A stretch of 13,373 nucleotides of DNA from an uncultured Desulfurellaceae bacterium (GCA_913056505.1 CAJXLZ010000007.1:1-13373); one strand, 5' to 3'; counted from the stretch's first letter, positions 1 through 7,699 are shown. A program made the numbers and translations. The notes: generated by a model not told the origin, from the sequence alone.

Positions 1-303
1 ATCCCCAAGCCATAAAGTGCCTGGAGGATGGATTGGAAGATAGTTTACAGTTTTATCACTTTAGCAATATTGACCATAGGCGCATCTCATCTACCAATGT
101 ACTTGAACGCCTAAATAAAGAAATACGGCGAAGAAGCAAGGTAGTTGGCATCTTTCCAAGCCAAGAATCCTATGTACGACTGCTTACATGTTATCTAATG
201 GAATATACTAAAAGAATGGGATGTAGGAAGAAGTTATATCAAACCAGAGGAACTAAGGATTGTCATGCAAAAAAGAGAAGAGTTACTGCAAGAGGTAGCC
301 TAA
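1..303 (+). pseudogene. IS256/Mutator-family transposase, C-terminal fragment with a frameshift
   Basis: The reading frame is open at the left edge (frame starting at base 3), so only the C-terminal part is present. It reads PQAIKCLEDGLEDSLQFYHF, then has the family signature STNVLERLNKEIRRRSKVVGIF, whose ER glutamate is the last acid of the DDE catalytic triad. After LLTCYLMEYTK the frame goes wrong. Moving forward one base after the four-A run at 210-213 restores a normal family ending, EWDVGRSYIKPEELRI, closing with LLQEVA and TAA at 301-303. One extra A in that run is therefore the simplest explanation, either a real inactivating mutation or a sequencing error. Without the correction the frame runs to 386 with a basic tail unlike the family. 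The element's left end lies outside the window. Family identity is secure; whether the copy is dead depends on that one base. Confidence 0.85.
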
Positions 304-392
304 ATGGAGAAGTTTGCTTTGGAAAATTGCGAACATTTATTGGCATTATCCAGATAAAAATTTACCGTTATAGAAAAATATTATAAGAAATA
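304..392 (+). other. Probable 3' tail of the IS256-like element and junction
   Basis: This stretch lies between the corrected transposase stop and the tig promoter. Elements of this family usually extend a few tens of bases past the stop and end in an inverted repeat, so the right end probably falls here, perhaps near the GCGAACATTTATTGGC segment. The left end is not in the window, so the repeat cannot be matched and no boundary or target duplication can be assigned. Nothing else coding is seen here. Confidence 0.35.
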
Positions 393-421
393 TTGAAAAA
401 TAATTTTAATTTTGTTATATT
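393..421 (+). promoter_or_regulatory. Sigma70-type promoter of the tig-clpPX-hslVU operon
   Basis: TTGAAA at 393-398 and TATATT at 416-421 are separated by 17 bases, an almost ideal spacing, and predict a start near 428. A strong ribosome binding site, GGGAGG at 446-451, follows five bases before the tig ATG. No CIRCE-like inverted repeat (TTAGCACTC...GAGTGCTAA) is visible, so nothing in the sequence shows HrcA heat-shock control. The promoter lies close to the end of the transposase fragment. Confidence 0.65.
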
Positions 422-456
422 GTTCAGATGTTAAATAAAATTGGTGGGAGGAATCG

Positions 457-1791
457 ATGTTTAAAATAACAGTAGAAGATGCAAAACCTTCAAAGAAAAA
501 GCTGCATATAGAAATACCTACAGAAGATGTTCTAAAAAAAGAGGCTGAAATTGTTGGCAATATACGTAAAACCGCAAATATAAAGGGTTTTAGAAAAGGT
601 AAGGTTCCGAAAGATATTATAATGAAAACCTACAAGAAAGATATAGAAGAAGACACGAAAAGAGAACTGATGAATGTAGCATACGAATTTGCCGTATCGG
701 AATATAAACTAAATCCCGTTTCAAATCCGGTTTTTACATCAGTTTTATATGAGGAAAACAAACCCTTTTCGTTTGATGCATCCGTTGATGTTAAACCTCA
801 ATTTGAGTTAAAAGAGTACAAACACATACCTGTTACAAAAGAAAGTTTAAAAGTAACTCAAGATGAGATAGAAAAAGCGATAAAACAGCTTCAGGAAGCA
901 TTTTCATCATTAGAGGACAAAAACGGGGTTGTGGAAGATGAGGATATCGTTGTTCTAAGCATAAATTCCATAAACAAGAAAACTAATAATCCGATCAAAG
1001 AATTTTCTGGAGAAAATCTTTATGTCGAAATGGGCAAAAAACAATTAATAGAAGAGATAGAGAAAGAGATTTACGGCACAAAAGCCGGAGATGAAAAAAT
1101 ATTCGACGTGAAATTTAACAATGACTATCCGTTACGCTTTATAAAGGGTAAAGATATAACATTCGACGTGAAAATTAAATCGGTAAAAAGGAAAGTGCCT
1201 CCGGAACTAAACGATGAATTTGCACAAAAGGTCAATAAAGAATTTAAGACATTTGATGATCTAAAAAAAGATGTAGAGACAAAACTACTGGAAAACAAGA
1301 AAAATTTGGAAATTAACAGACAAAAAGATGAAATAGTAAAATATTTATTGAATGAATACGATTTTGAATTGCCTGAGAGTCTTGTTAATCAGGAAGCAAA
1401 CAATATAATGGTGGAATATGTAAAGAATATGTATTATGCTGGGGCAGATGTGAATGCGGAGGAGTACAAACCTGCAAACTTAAGAAAACGGTTTCTGCCC
1501 GAGGCAACAAAACGTGTTAAATCAACATTCATTTTACTTGCTATAGGTGATAAAGAAAAAATAGACGTCAGCTCGGATGAAATAAAAAAAGCTATCTCTG
1601 ATGAAGCCGTAGCAAGGAAAACAAGTTTTGAAAATCTCTATAAAGAATATGAAGAAAAAAATCTGCTGCCCATAATAGAAATGGATATACTGGGTGACAA
1701 AGTTCTTGATTTTTTATATGAAAATAGGAGTATAGTAGAAAAAAAGGAAACCGATGAAGCATCAAACGAGAAACAAAAAGAAGAAAAATAA
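457..1791 (+). CDS. tig: Trigger factor (ribosome-associated chaperone), with altered isomerase site
   Basis: Trigger factor sits at the ribosome exit tunnel and shields new polypeptides. The 444 residues match the family's full length. The ribosome-docking loop GFRKGKVP is at residues 44-51 of the N-terminal domain. An FKBP-like domain spans roughly 160-245, followed by the helical C-terminal arms and a charged Lys/Glu-rich tail. The FKBP domain is unusual: where E. coli has IPGFE, including Phe198 that is needed for prolyl isomerase activity, this protein has IEEIE at 198-202, and the glycine pair upstream is also missing. Chaperone function is expected to persist, since the isomerase activity is known to be dispensable for it, but isomerase activity is probably weak or absent. 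The start is fixed by ATG 457 with GGGAGG just upstream. It is the first gene of the operon, with clpP 22 bases downstream. Confidence 0.95.
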   Translation: MFKITVEDAKPSKKKLHIEIPTEDVLKKEAEIVGNIRKTANIKGFRKGKVPKDIIMKTYKKDIEEDTKRELMNVAYEFAVSEYKLNPVSNPVFTSVLYEENKPFSFDASVDVKPQFELKEYKHIPVTKESLKVTQDEIEKAIKQLQEAFSSLEDKNGVVEDEDIVVLSINSINKKTNNPIKEFSGENLYVEMGKKQLIEEIEKEIYGTKAGDEKIFDVKFNNDYPLRFIKGKDITFDVKIKSVKRKVPPELNDEFAQKVNKEFKTFDDLKKDVETKLLENKKNLEINRQKDEIVKYLLNEYDFELPESLVNQEANNIMVEYVKNMYYAGADVNAEEYKPANLRKRFLPEATKRVKSTFILLAIGDKEKIDVSSDEIKKAISDEAVARKTSFENLYKEYEEKNLLPIIEMDILGDKVLDFLYENRSIVEKKETDEASNEKQKEEK

Positions 1792-1813
1792 AAATTTTAA
1801 ATAAGGATAAAAT

Positions 1814-2419
1814 ATGAGTCTTATTCCTATAGTTATAGAAAAAACGCCACATGGTGAGAGGGCATATGATATATATTCAAGATTGCTTAAAGAGAGGATT
1901 ATAATGCTCAGTGGCGAGATAGATGATAGCTTATCTAATGTGATTGTCAGCCAGCTGCTTTTTTTAGAGTCTGAAGACCCTGAAAAGGATATATTTATTT
2001 ATATAAACAGCCCAGGCGGAAGCATAACAAGCGGGCTTGCCATATACGATACAATGCAATATATAAGATGTGATGTATCAACAATATGCGTAGGTGGTGC
2101 AGCCTCTATGGCTGCGATACTGCTTGCAGCCGGGACAAGTGGAAAGCGATATGCACTTCCTCATTCAAGAATTATGATACACCAGCCCTTAGGAGGCGTA
2201 AGCGGTCAGGCTACGGAAATAGAAATACATGCAAGGGAAATATTAAGATTAAGAAAAGATGTGAATAAAATTTTGGCTGCTCATACGCATAAACGGCTAA
2301 GTACAATAGAAAAAGATACAGAAAGGGATTTTTTTATGAGTGCCGGCGAAGCGTTAAGATACAACATTATAGATAAAGTTATTAAGAAAAGAGAAGGTGA
2401 GAAAAATGAGGCCGATTGA
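1814..2419 (+). CDS. clpP: ATP-dependent Clp protease proteolytic subunit ClpP
   Basis: ClpP is the cytoplasmic serine peptidase that assembles as two stacked seven-subunit rings and degrades proteins fed in by ClpX. The 201 residues are the normal length. The N-terminus MSLIPIVIE followed by GERAYDIYSRLLKERII is classic. The catalytic triad is visible: Ser98 in GGAASMA, His123 in SRIMIHQP and Asp172 in the ERDFFM segment. There is no long propeptide. The ATG is preceded by a TAAGGAT ribosome binding site. The gene overlaps the start of clpX by 14 bases, so translation of the two is probably coupled, which suits subunits of one machine. Confidence 0.97.
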   Translation: MSLIPIVIEKTPHGERAYDIYSRLLKERIIMLSGEIDDSLSNVIVSQLLFLESEDPEKDIFIYINSPGGSITSGLAIYDTMQYIRCDVSTICVGGAASMAAILLAAGTSGKRYALPHSRIMIHQPLGGVSGQATEIEIHAREILRLRKDVNKILAAHTHKRLSTIEKDTERDFFMSAGEALRYNIIDKVIKKREGEKNEAD

Positions 2420-3680
2420 TAATAATAGCAAAGGACCTCTAAGATGTTCATTCTGCGGCAGAACTCAGGATGAAGTAAGAAAACTTATAGCAGGTCCAGG
2501 GGTATATATATGCGATGAATGCGTAGAATTATGTAACAATATAATATCCGAGGATGAAAATCTAACAAAGAGTAAGAACGCAGAGCTCAATAAATTAACC
2601 CCAATGGAGATTAAGGCAAAACTTGATCAATATGTGATATCTCAAGAAGAGGCTAAGAAATCACTGTCTGTTGCGATCTACAATCATTACAAAAGGATAA
2701 ATAAGTTAAACAAAATAACAAGCAAAAAAGACGATGTGGAATTGGAAAAAAGCAATGTTATACTTATTGGCCCAACTGGTGTTGGGAAAACGTTACTTAC
2801 AAAAACATTAGCAAAAATTATCAATGTTCCATTTGCTATAGCCGATGCAACCAGTTTGACAGAAGCAGGATATGTAGGTGAAGATGTAGAAAACATACTT
2901 GTCAGACTCCTTCAGTCTGCAAATTATAATGTGGCATTAGCTCAAAAAGGCATAGTTTACATAGATGAGATTGATAAAATTGCCAAGAAGAGTGAAAATA
3001 TATCAATCACAAGAGATGTATCCGGTGAAGGTGTGCAGCAGGCACTTCTTAAGCTTATCGAAGGAAGCGTTGTTAATGTGCCCCCATATGGCGGAAGAAA
3101 ACACCCTCAACAGGAATTTATACAGGTAGATACGAAAAATATACTGTTTATATGTGGCGGTGCATTTGATGGGCTCGATACTATTATAGCAAAAAGACTC
3201 AGCGAAAAAAGTATGGGGTTCACCAACCCTGTAAAAGCCAAGAAAGATATGGACATATCAATGTTGATGAAGAAGGTATTGCCCGAAGATTTAGTAAAAT
3301 ATGGACTAATACCTGAATTCATTGGAAGAATGCATGTTATATCTGCTTTATCCGAATTGAAAGAGAGAGAGTTGATCAGAATTTTGGAAGAACCGAAAAA
3401 TTCATTGATCAAGCAATATACAGAAATGCTTAAGTTAGATAATGTAAAACTAACAGTAACAAAAGATGCGCTTAGGTCTATTGCGCAGAAAGCATTAAAA
3501 AGACATGTGGGTGCGAGGGGGTTACGCAGTATAATGGAAGAAATTATGCTTGATGTAATGTATGAGGTACCATCCTTGAAAGATGTATCGGAGTGCATAA
3601 TAGATGCTGATGTTGTTGAAGGTAAAAAAGATCCCATTTTTATACCAAGACAAGATATAAAAGCGAGTAATATGATATGA
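2406..3680 (+). CDS. clpX: ATP-dependent Clp protease ATP-binding subunit ClpX
   Basis: ClpX is the AAA+ unfoldase that recognises tagged or native substrates and threads them into ClpP. In the 424 residues, the N-terminal zinc-binding domain has Cys14, Cys17, Cys36 and Cys39. Walker A is GPTGVGKT at 122-129, the pore loop GYVG at 155-158, Walker B IVYIDEID at 183-190, the RKH loop at 231-233, and the sensor-2 segment GARGLRS is near the C-terminus. The ClpP-docking loop reads MGF at 270-272 where IGF or LGF is usual, a conservative change. The start is placed at ATG 2406, which has AAGGTGAG upstream and the normal N-terminal length; a GTG at 2397 in the same frame lies inside that binding site. 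The gene overlaps hslV by four bases (ATGA). Confidence 0.97.
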   Translation: MRPIDNNSKGPLRCSFCGRTQDEVRKLIAGPGVYICDECVELCNNIISEDENLTKSKNAELNKLTPMEIKAKLDQYVISQEEAKKSLSVAIYNHYKRINKLNKITSKKDDVELEKSNVILIGPTGVGKTLLTKTLAKIINVPFAIADATSLTEAGYVGEDVENILVRLLQSANYNVALAQKGIVYIDEIDKIAKKSENISITRDVSGEGVQQALLKLIEGSVVNVPPYGGRKHPQQEFIQVDTKNILFICGGAFDGLDTIIAKRLSEKSMGFTNPVKAKKDMDISMLMKKVLPEDLVKYGLIPEFIGRMHVISALSELKERELIRILEEPKNSLIKQYTEMLKLDNVKLTVTKDALRSIAQKALKRHVGARGLRSIMEEIMLDVMYEVPSLKDVSECIIDADVVEGKKDPIFIPRQDIKASNMI

Positions 3681-4216
3681 TAGAATTAAAAGGAACAACA
3701 ATATTATCTGTTAGGAAGGGCAATCTTGTAGCCATAGCCGGTGATGGACAGGTAACACTCGGAAACAGCATATTCAAATCCAAAGCGAAGAAAATACGTA
3801 GATTATACCATGACAATGTTCTTGTAGGATTTGCTGGCGCAACTGCAGATGCCTTCACATTATTTGAAAAATTGGAAAAAAAATTAGAGGAATTTTCAGG
3901 GAACTTAACAAGGTCATCAGTAGAATTGGCAAAAGAGTGGAGAACCGATAAAATTTTAAGAAGATTAGAAGCTTTGATGATAGCGGCAGATAGAGAAAAA
4001 ACCTTTATACTATCCGGAAATGGCGATGTACTGAGCCCCGATAACGACGTGTGTGCTATAGGTTCAGGCGGGAATTATGCACTATCCGCTGCCAGAGCTA
4101 TGGTTGCATTTACGGATTTAGATGCTAAAACAATAGCTTCCGAAGCATTGAAAATAGCCTCTGATATTTGTATTTACACAAATAACAACATAACTGTAGA
4201 TTATTTGGAGAAATAA
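3677..4216 (+). CDS. hslV: HslV (ClpQ) peptidase subunit of the HslUV protease
   Basis: HslV is the proteasome-like threonine peptidase of the two-component HslUV protease in the cytoplasm. The 179-residue protein begins MIELKG-TTILSV. The catalytic nucleophile of this family is the threonine exposed by N-terminal processing, so Thr7 is the predicted active residue and MIELKG a six-residue propeptide. No start codon lies closer to the threonine pair. B. subtilis and Thermotoga proteins also have short propeptides, whereas E. coli loses only Met. Asp23 in GDGQVTLG and Lys39 match E. coli Asp17 and Lys33, which complete the active site. FAGATADAFTLFE and AIGSGGNYALSAARA are typical. The ATG overlaps the clpX stop, and hslU starts two bases after the stop codon. 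Confidence 0.96.
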   Translation: MIELKGTTILSVRKGNLVAIAGDGQVTLGNSIFKSKAKKIRRLYHDNVLVGFAGATADAFTLFEKLEKKLEEFSGNLTRSSVELAKEWRTDKILRRLEALMIAADREKTFILSGNGDVLSPDNDVCAIGSGGNYALSAARAMVAFTDLDAKTIASEALKIASDICIYTNNNITVDYLEK

Positions 4217-4218
4217 TT

Positions 4219-5571
4219 ATGAAAGATCTGACGCCGAAGAAAATAGTTCAACTATTAGATAAATATATAATAGGGCAAAGTGAGGCCAAGAAAGCCATTG
4301 CCATAGCATTAAGAATGAGATATAGAAGAAATATGGTAACAGATGAAATAAAAGAGGAAATAACACCCAAAAACATACTGATGATAGGTCCCACTGGGGT
4401 CGGAAAAACTGAGCTGGCAAGACGCATATCCAAAATAGCAAAGGCTCCTTTTGTAAAGGTCGAAGCAAGCAAATTTACTGAGGTTGGATATGTTGGCAGG
4501 GATGTTGAGTCTATGATTAGAGATCTTGCAAGAGTAAGTTACAATATGGTCAAGGAAGAGGAGCTCGAAAAGGTTCAAGACAAAGCCAAAAAAGCAGCAG
4601 AGGAGAGGATATTAGAGATACTTGTACCATCGCTAAAAAAAGCAAAAACCATATATGATACACCCGAAGAAAATGACAACCTCGCCAAAACAAGGAATAA
4701 ATTCAGATTAAAACTGCAAAATGGTGAGTTAGATGATAAAACCATTGATATAACAATAAGCGAGAAACGCAACGGGCAGTTTATGCCTTTTATGGAAGTG
4801 GCGGCCGCGCCTATTGATGAGTTAGACTTTAACTTGAAAGATATGTTGAACAACATAATGCCCAGTAAGAAAAAAACAAGAAAAGTTAGCATAAAAGAGG
4901 CAAAAAGGATATTGCAGGATGAAGAGGCGCAAAAACTTATAGACAAGAACAAGATTAATGAGCAAGCTATAGAAAGAGCTGAAAAAAATGGAATAATTTT
5001 TATAGATGAAATAGACAAAGTAGCGGGAAAAACATACGGCTCAGGCGCCGACATTTCAAGAGAAGGTGTCCAGAGAGATCTGCTTCCCATAGTGGAAGGT
5101 AGCAGCGTTAACACGAGATATGGAACTATAAAAACAGATCATATACTGTTTATAGCAGCCGGGGCATTTCATGAATCCAAGCCGAGTGATTTAATACCGG
5201 AATTACAGGGCAGATTTCCCATACGCGTGGAGTTAAGCGCTTTATTAAAAGAAGATTTCATAAAAATATTGAAAGAACCAAAAAATGCACTTATCAAACA
5301 ATATCAGGCGCTCTTGGGTACAGAAGAAATAAGCTTAAAGTTTTCAGATGATGCAATAGAAAAAATTGCCGAGTTTGCTGAAAAGGTCAACGAAAAAACT
5401 GAAAATATAGGCGCGAGAAGGCTGCATACAATACTCGAAAAATTGCTCGAAGATATATCATTTGAAGCTCCGGATATAGAAAATAAAAAAATACTTATAG
5501 ACTCAAAATATGTAGAAAACAAACTGTCGGATATTATAGAAGACAGGGATCTAAGCAAGTATATTCTCTAA
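4219..5571 (+). CDS. hslU: HslU (ClpY) ATPase subunit of the HslUV protease
   Basis: HslU is the AAA+ ring that unfolds substrates and activates HslV. The 450 residues match the family. LTPKKIVQLLDKYIIGQSEA opens the protein, Walker A GPTGVGKT is at 57-64 and the pore loop GYVG at 90-93. An inserted helical I-domain lies at roughly 105-235, Walker B IIFIDEID at 259-266, and ELQGRFPIRVEL carries the arginine finger (Arg332). The C-terminus DLSKYIL matches the tail that docks into HslV and switches it on, so the last codons are functionally important. They also lie in a 21-base tail-to-tail overlap with engB on the other strand. GGAG at 4207-4210 inside the end of hslV serves as ribosome binding site. 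This is the last gene of the five-gene operon; no terminator hairpin is seen after it. Confidence 0.97.
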   Translation: MKDLTPKKIVQLLDKYIIGQSEAKKAIAIALRMRYRRNMVTDEIKEEITPKNILMIGPTGVGKTELARRISKIAKAPFVKVEASKFTEVGYVGRDVESMIRDLARVSYNMVKEEELEKVQDKAKKAAEERILEILVPSLKKAKTIYDTPEENDNLAKTRNKFRLKLQNGELDDKTIDITISEKRNGQFMPFMEVAAAPIDELDFNLKDMLNNIMPSKKKTRKVSIKEAKRILQDEEAQKLIDKNKINEQAIERAEKNGIIFIDEIDKVAGKTYGSGADISREGVQRDLLPIVEGSSVNTRYGTIKTDHILFIAAGAFHESKPSDLIPELQGRFPIRVELSALLKEDFIKILKEPKNALIKQYQALLGTEEISLKFSDDAIEKIAEFAEKVNEKTENIGARRLHTILEKLLEDISFEAPDIENKKILIDSKYVENKLSDIIEDRDLSKYIL

Positions 5572-6126
5572 ATTTATTCTCATTGAGCGACATATTTTAT
5601 CTATGCCTTTTTTCTTCTTGGCAGATGTCAGAAAATAGGGTATATTTGATTGTTTTATTAAATTCTCTATATTTTCGTTGATGATTTTTTGTGAGCTTTT
5701 GTCAGATTTAGTAAAAACTATATTGAATGGTTTATGATAGTATACAAGCCATTCAATAAAATCCATATCAGATTTCATAGCTTTGTGTCTCGAATCTATG
5801 AGAACATAAACCATTATTAAATTATCTGAATATTTTAGATAGTTGTTTATCATATATTGCCATGATTTAAGCATTGATTTAGATCTTTTTGCATATCCGT
5901 ATCCGGGTAGGTCAACAAGATAAAACATTTCATTTATGATAAATGTATTGATCAGTGTAGTTTTTCCTGGCGTTTTACTAATATGGGCAATATTTCTATT
6001 TAAGATTGCATTAATAAGAGAGGATTTGCCCACATTACTTCTGCCGCAAAATGCAAATTGAGGAAGTTTTAATTTAGGAGCATAAGGGTAGCTGCTGTCA
6101 AATTTAACGCTCTTTATAAAATTCAA
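5551..6126 (-). CDS. engB: Ribosome biogenesis GTP-binding protein EngB (YihA/YsxC)
   Basis: EngB is an essential-type small GTPase that acts in late assembly of the large ribosomal subunit. With a TTG start at 6126 it has 191 residues, the normal family length. The G1 loop GRSNVGKS is at 28-35, KTPGKT (G2 region) at 51-56, G3 DLPGYG at 72-77, G4 TKSD at 139-142 and G5 TSAKK at 167-171. The frame stays open to an ATG at 6201, but that would add 25 codons rich in Gly and Tyr that lie wholly inside the preceding phosphodiesterase gene and have no family counterpart. The TTG overlaps that gene's TGA stop (TTGA), a usual coupling arrangement. It is the last gene of the leftward leu cluster, and its 3' end overlaps hslU by 21 bases. 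Function is secure; the exact start is inferred. Confidence 0.93.
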   Translation of the reverse strand: MNFIKSVKFDSSYPYAPKLKLPQFAFCGRSNVGKSSLINAILNRNIAHISKTPGKTTLINTFIINEMFYLVDLPGYGYAKRSKSMLKSWQYMINNYLKYSDNLIMVYVLIDSRHKAMKSDMDFIEWLVYYHKPFNIVFTKSDKSSQKIINENIENLIKQSNIPYFLTSAKKKKGIDKICRSMRINLENILA

Positions 6127-6596
6127 ACATTCACTATCTGCGCGCTGCCACGGAAGGTATCCAGTATAGCCACCGTACTTTTGCCCGTTAGATATCCGCA
6201 TAATTCCCCCGGATTAATTATATATCCTCTTTTAGTTTTCCTTATATCTATACTATGAGTATGACCATATAAACAATAATCATAAACAGCTGACAGATTG
6301 TTCAATCCAAACGGCTCATGCATCAAGACAAAACTTTTCCCATCCAATTCAATCTCGTATGGTGGTTTAAAGATCCTGTTTTTTGACTTTTCCTTTAAAT
6401 ATAGCCACTCGCCGTCATTATTTCCAAATACGGCTATAAAGTCCATCTTGAGATTGTCCAATAGATCAAAACAAAATGGTGAAACAATATCTCCCAAATG
6501 TATAACAAAATCCACATTCTGCTTATTAAAATAGCTGACGGCCTTCTCCAATGCTGTCATATTATCGTGCGAATCGGACATAATGCCTATAAGCAA
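6123..6596 (-). CDS. YfcE/MJ0936-family metallophosphoesterase
   Basis: This is a small calcineurin-like phosphodiesterase of the type characterised as M. jannaschii MJ0936 and E. coli YfcE, which hydrolyse artificial phosphodiesters; the natural substrate is not established. The 157 residues show the dimetal-site motifs in order: DSHDN (Asp8, His10), HLGD (Asp36), GNND (Asn59), the third-motif His93 in MHE, and YGHTH (His112, His114), followed by NPGE. The start is TTG at 6596: family members begin about seven residues before the first metal aspartate, and the TTG has GAGGTG upstream. The next ATG (residue 6) would cut into the first strand. The gene begins two bases after the leuB stop and ends with a four-base overlap with engB, so it is co-transcribed with both, though no pathway link is evident. 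Confidence 0.88.
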   Translation of the reverse strand: MLIGIMSDSHDNMTALEKAVSYFNKQNVDFVIHLGDIVSPFCFDLLDNLKMDFIAVFGNNDGEWLYLKEKSKNRIFKPPYEIELDGKSFVLMHEPFGLNNLSAVYDYCLYGHTHSIDIRKTKRGYIINPGELCGYLTGKSTVAILDTFRGSAQIVNV

Positions 6597-6598
6597 AC

Positions 6599-7681
6599 CT
6601 ACACCTCGTTAACAGCTTTTGCAACTAAATCTCCCATCTCTCTTGTGCAAACCTGCTTTTTACCTTTACTCATAATATCGGGTGTTCTGTAACCATCCTT
6701 TAGAACTTTTTCAATAGCTTTTTCAACTGTTGCAGCCTCTTCATTCAGATTTAAGCCATACTTAAGCATCATAGCAGCAGATTCAATCTGGGCCAAAGGG
6801 TTAGCTATGCCTTGTCCTGCTATATCTGGTGCAGAACCATGTATAGGCTCAAACATACCCACCTTTCCGCCGATACTGGCGGATGGTAGCATACCGATAG
6901 ATCCCGTAAGCATACTGGCTTCATCGGATAGAATATCACCAAATATATTTCCGGCAACAATTACATCAAACTGTTTTGGGTTTCTAACAAGCTGCATAGC
7001 TGCATTATCTACATACAGGTGATTATACTCAACCTCGGGATAATCTTTTGCCGTATCTTCAACTATATCCCTCCAAAGTTGGGACACATCCAAAATATTA
7101 GCCTTGTCAACACTCGTTACCTTTTTATTTCTCTTGATTGCTATGTCAAATGCCAGTTTCACTATTCTTTTAATTTCATGCGTGGAATATTCCATAGTAT
7201 TCACGCCTTTTTTTTCACCGTTAGGAAGATTGAACACGCCACGCGGCTTTCCGAAATATATTCCCCCAGTCAATTCGCGTACAACCATTATATCTATACC
7301 CGAAATTACCTCCGGCTTCATGGTGCTCGAATCAATAAGCTCGCTAAACACCTTAACAGGACGCAAATTTGCAAATGCACCCAAAGCTTTTCTTATTCTA
7401 AGAAGCCCTGCTTCAGGCTTTTTTTCATGTGGTAGGTTTTCCCATTTTGGGCCACCTACTGAACCAAAAAACAGCGCATCGCTTGCAAGAACCTTATCTA
7501 TGCTATCCTGCGGCAGTGGATCTTTAAATTTATCAATAGCACACCCGCCTATATAAACATTTGTATAATCAAACTTATGGTTAAACCTGTCTGCTATTTC
7601 ATCCAAAACCTTTATGCCTTCTTTTACTATCTCAGGGCCTATGCCATCACCCTCTGCTACTGCTATTTTAAATTCAGCCAT
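6599..7681 (-). CDS. leuB: 3-isopropylmalate dehydrogenase
   Basis: LeuB carries out the NAD-dependent oxidative decarboxylation of 3-isopropylmalate to 2-oxoisocaproate, the third dedicated step of leucine synthesis. The 360 residues are full length. AEGDGIGPEIV is at the N-terminus. LLRIRKALGAFANLRP supplies substrate arginines Arg97 and Arg107, and VRELTGGIYFG supplies Arg135 and Tyr142. Lys193 and Asp226 complete the active site, with metal ligands Asp249 and Asp253 in GNIFGDILSDEAS. The NAD-binding loop HGSAPDIAGQ is at 281-290. The LLRIRK loop is typical of LeuB rather than isocitrate or homoisocitrate dehydrogenase. ATG 7681 has GGGAG six bases upstream. It lies 18 bases after leuD and two bases before the phosphodiesterase gene. 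No leuA gene is in the window. Confidence 0.96.
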   Translation of the reverse strand: MAEFKIAVAEGDGIGPEIVKEGIKVLDEIADRFNHKFDYTNVYIGGCAIDKFKDPLPQDSIDKVLASDALFFGSVGGPKWENLPHEKKPEAGLLRIRKALGAFANLRPVKVFSELIDSSTMKPEVISGIDIMVVRELTGGIYFGKPRGVFNLPNGEKKGVNTMEYSTHEIKRIVKLAFDIAIKRNKKVTSVDKANILDVSQLWRDIVEDTAKDYPEVEYNHLYVDNAAMQLVRNPKQFDVIVAGNIFGDILSDEASMLTGSIGMLPSASIGGKVGMFEPIHGSAPDIAGQGIANPLAQIESAAMMLKYGLNLNEEAATVEKAIEKVLKDGYRTPDIMSKGKKQVCTREMGDLVAKAVNEV

Positions 7682-7699
7682 ACCATACTCCCTATTATC

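Noticed and set aside
377..394. AATATT...AATATT inverted repeat by the tig -35 box
   Set aside because: Six A/T bases each side in a very AT-rich stretch are expected by chance; not supportable as an operator.
393..456. CIRCE/HrcA heat-shock element upstream of tig
   Set aside because: I looked for TTAGCACTC-type inverted repeats and saw none.
1102..1175. Direct repeat ATTCGACGTGAAA in tig, about 60 bases apart
   Set aside because: Both copies encode the FDVK of adjacent beta strands in the FKBP domain, so the likeness follows from protein sequence and probably chance.
2397..2405. GTG start for clpX nine bases before the ATG
   Set aside because: The GTG is part of the AAGGTGAG ribosome binding site that serves ATG 2406, and known ClpX N-termini match the ATG.
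3107..3637. 176-codon open frame opposite clpX
   Set aside because: Its Ser/Ile/Leu-rich composition is that of a reverse-strand shadow of an AT-rich gene, and clpX itself is unmistakable.
4575..5114. 179-codon open frame opposite hslU
   Set aside because: It is the same kind of Ser/Leu-rich shadow, with no family motif and no ribosome binding site noticed.
6127..6201. Upstream ATG for engB adding 25 codons
   Set aside because: The extension lies inside the phosphodiesterase gene, is unlike any EngB N-terminus, and makes the protein longer than the family; TTG 6126 fits length and coupling.
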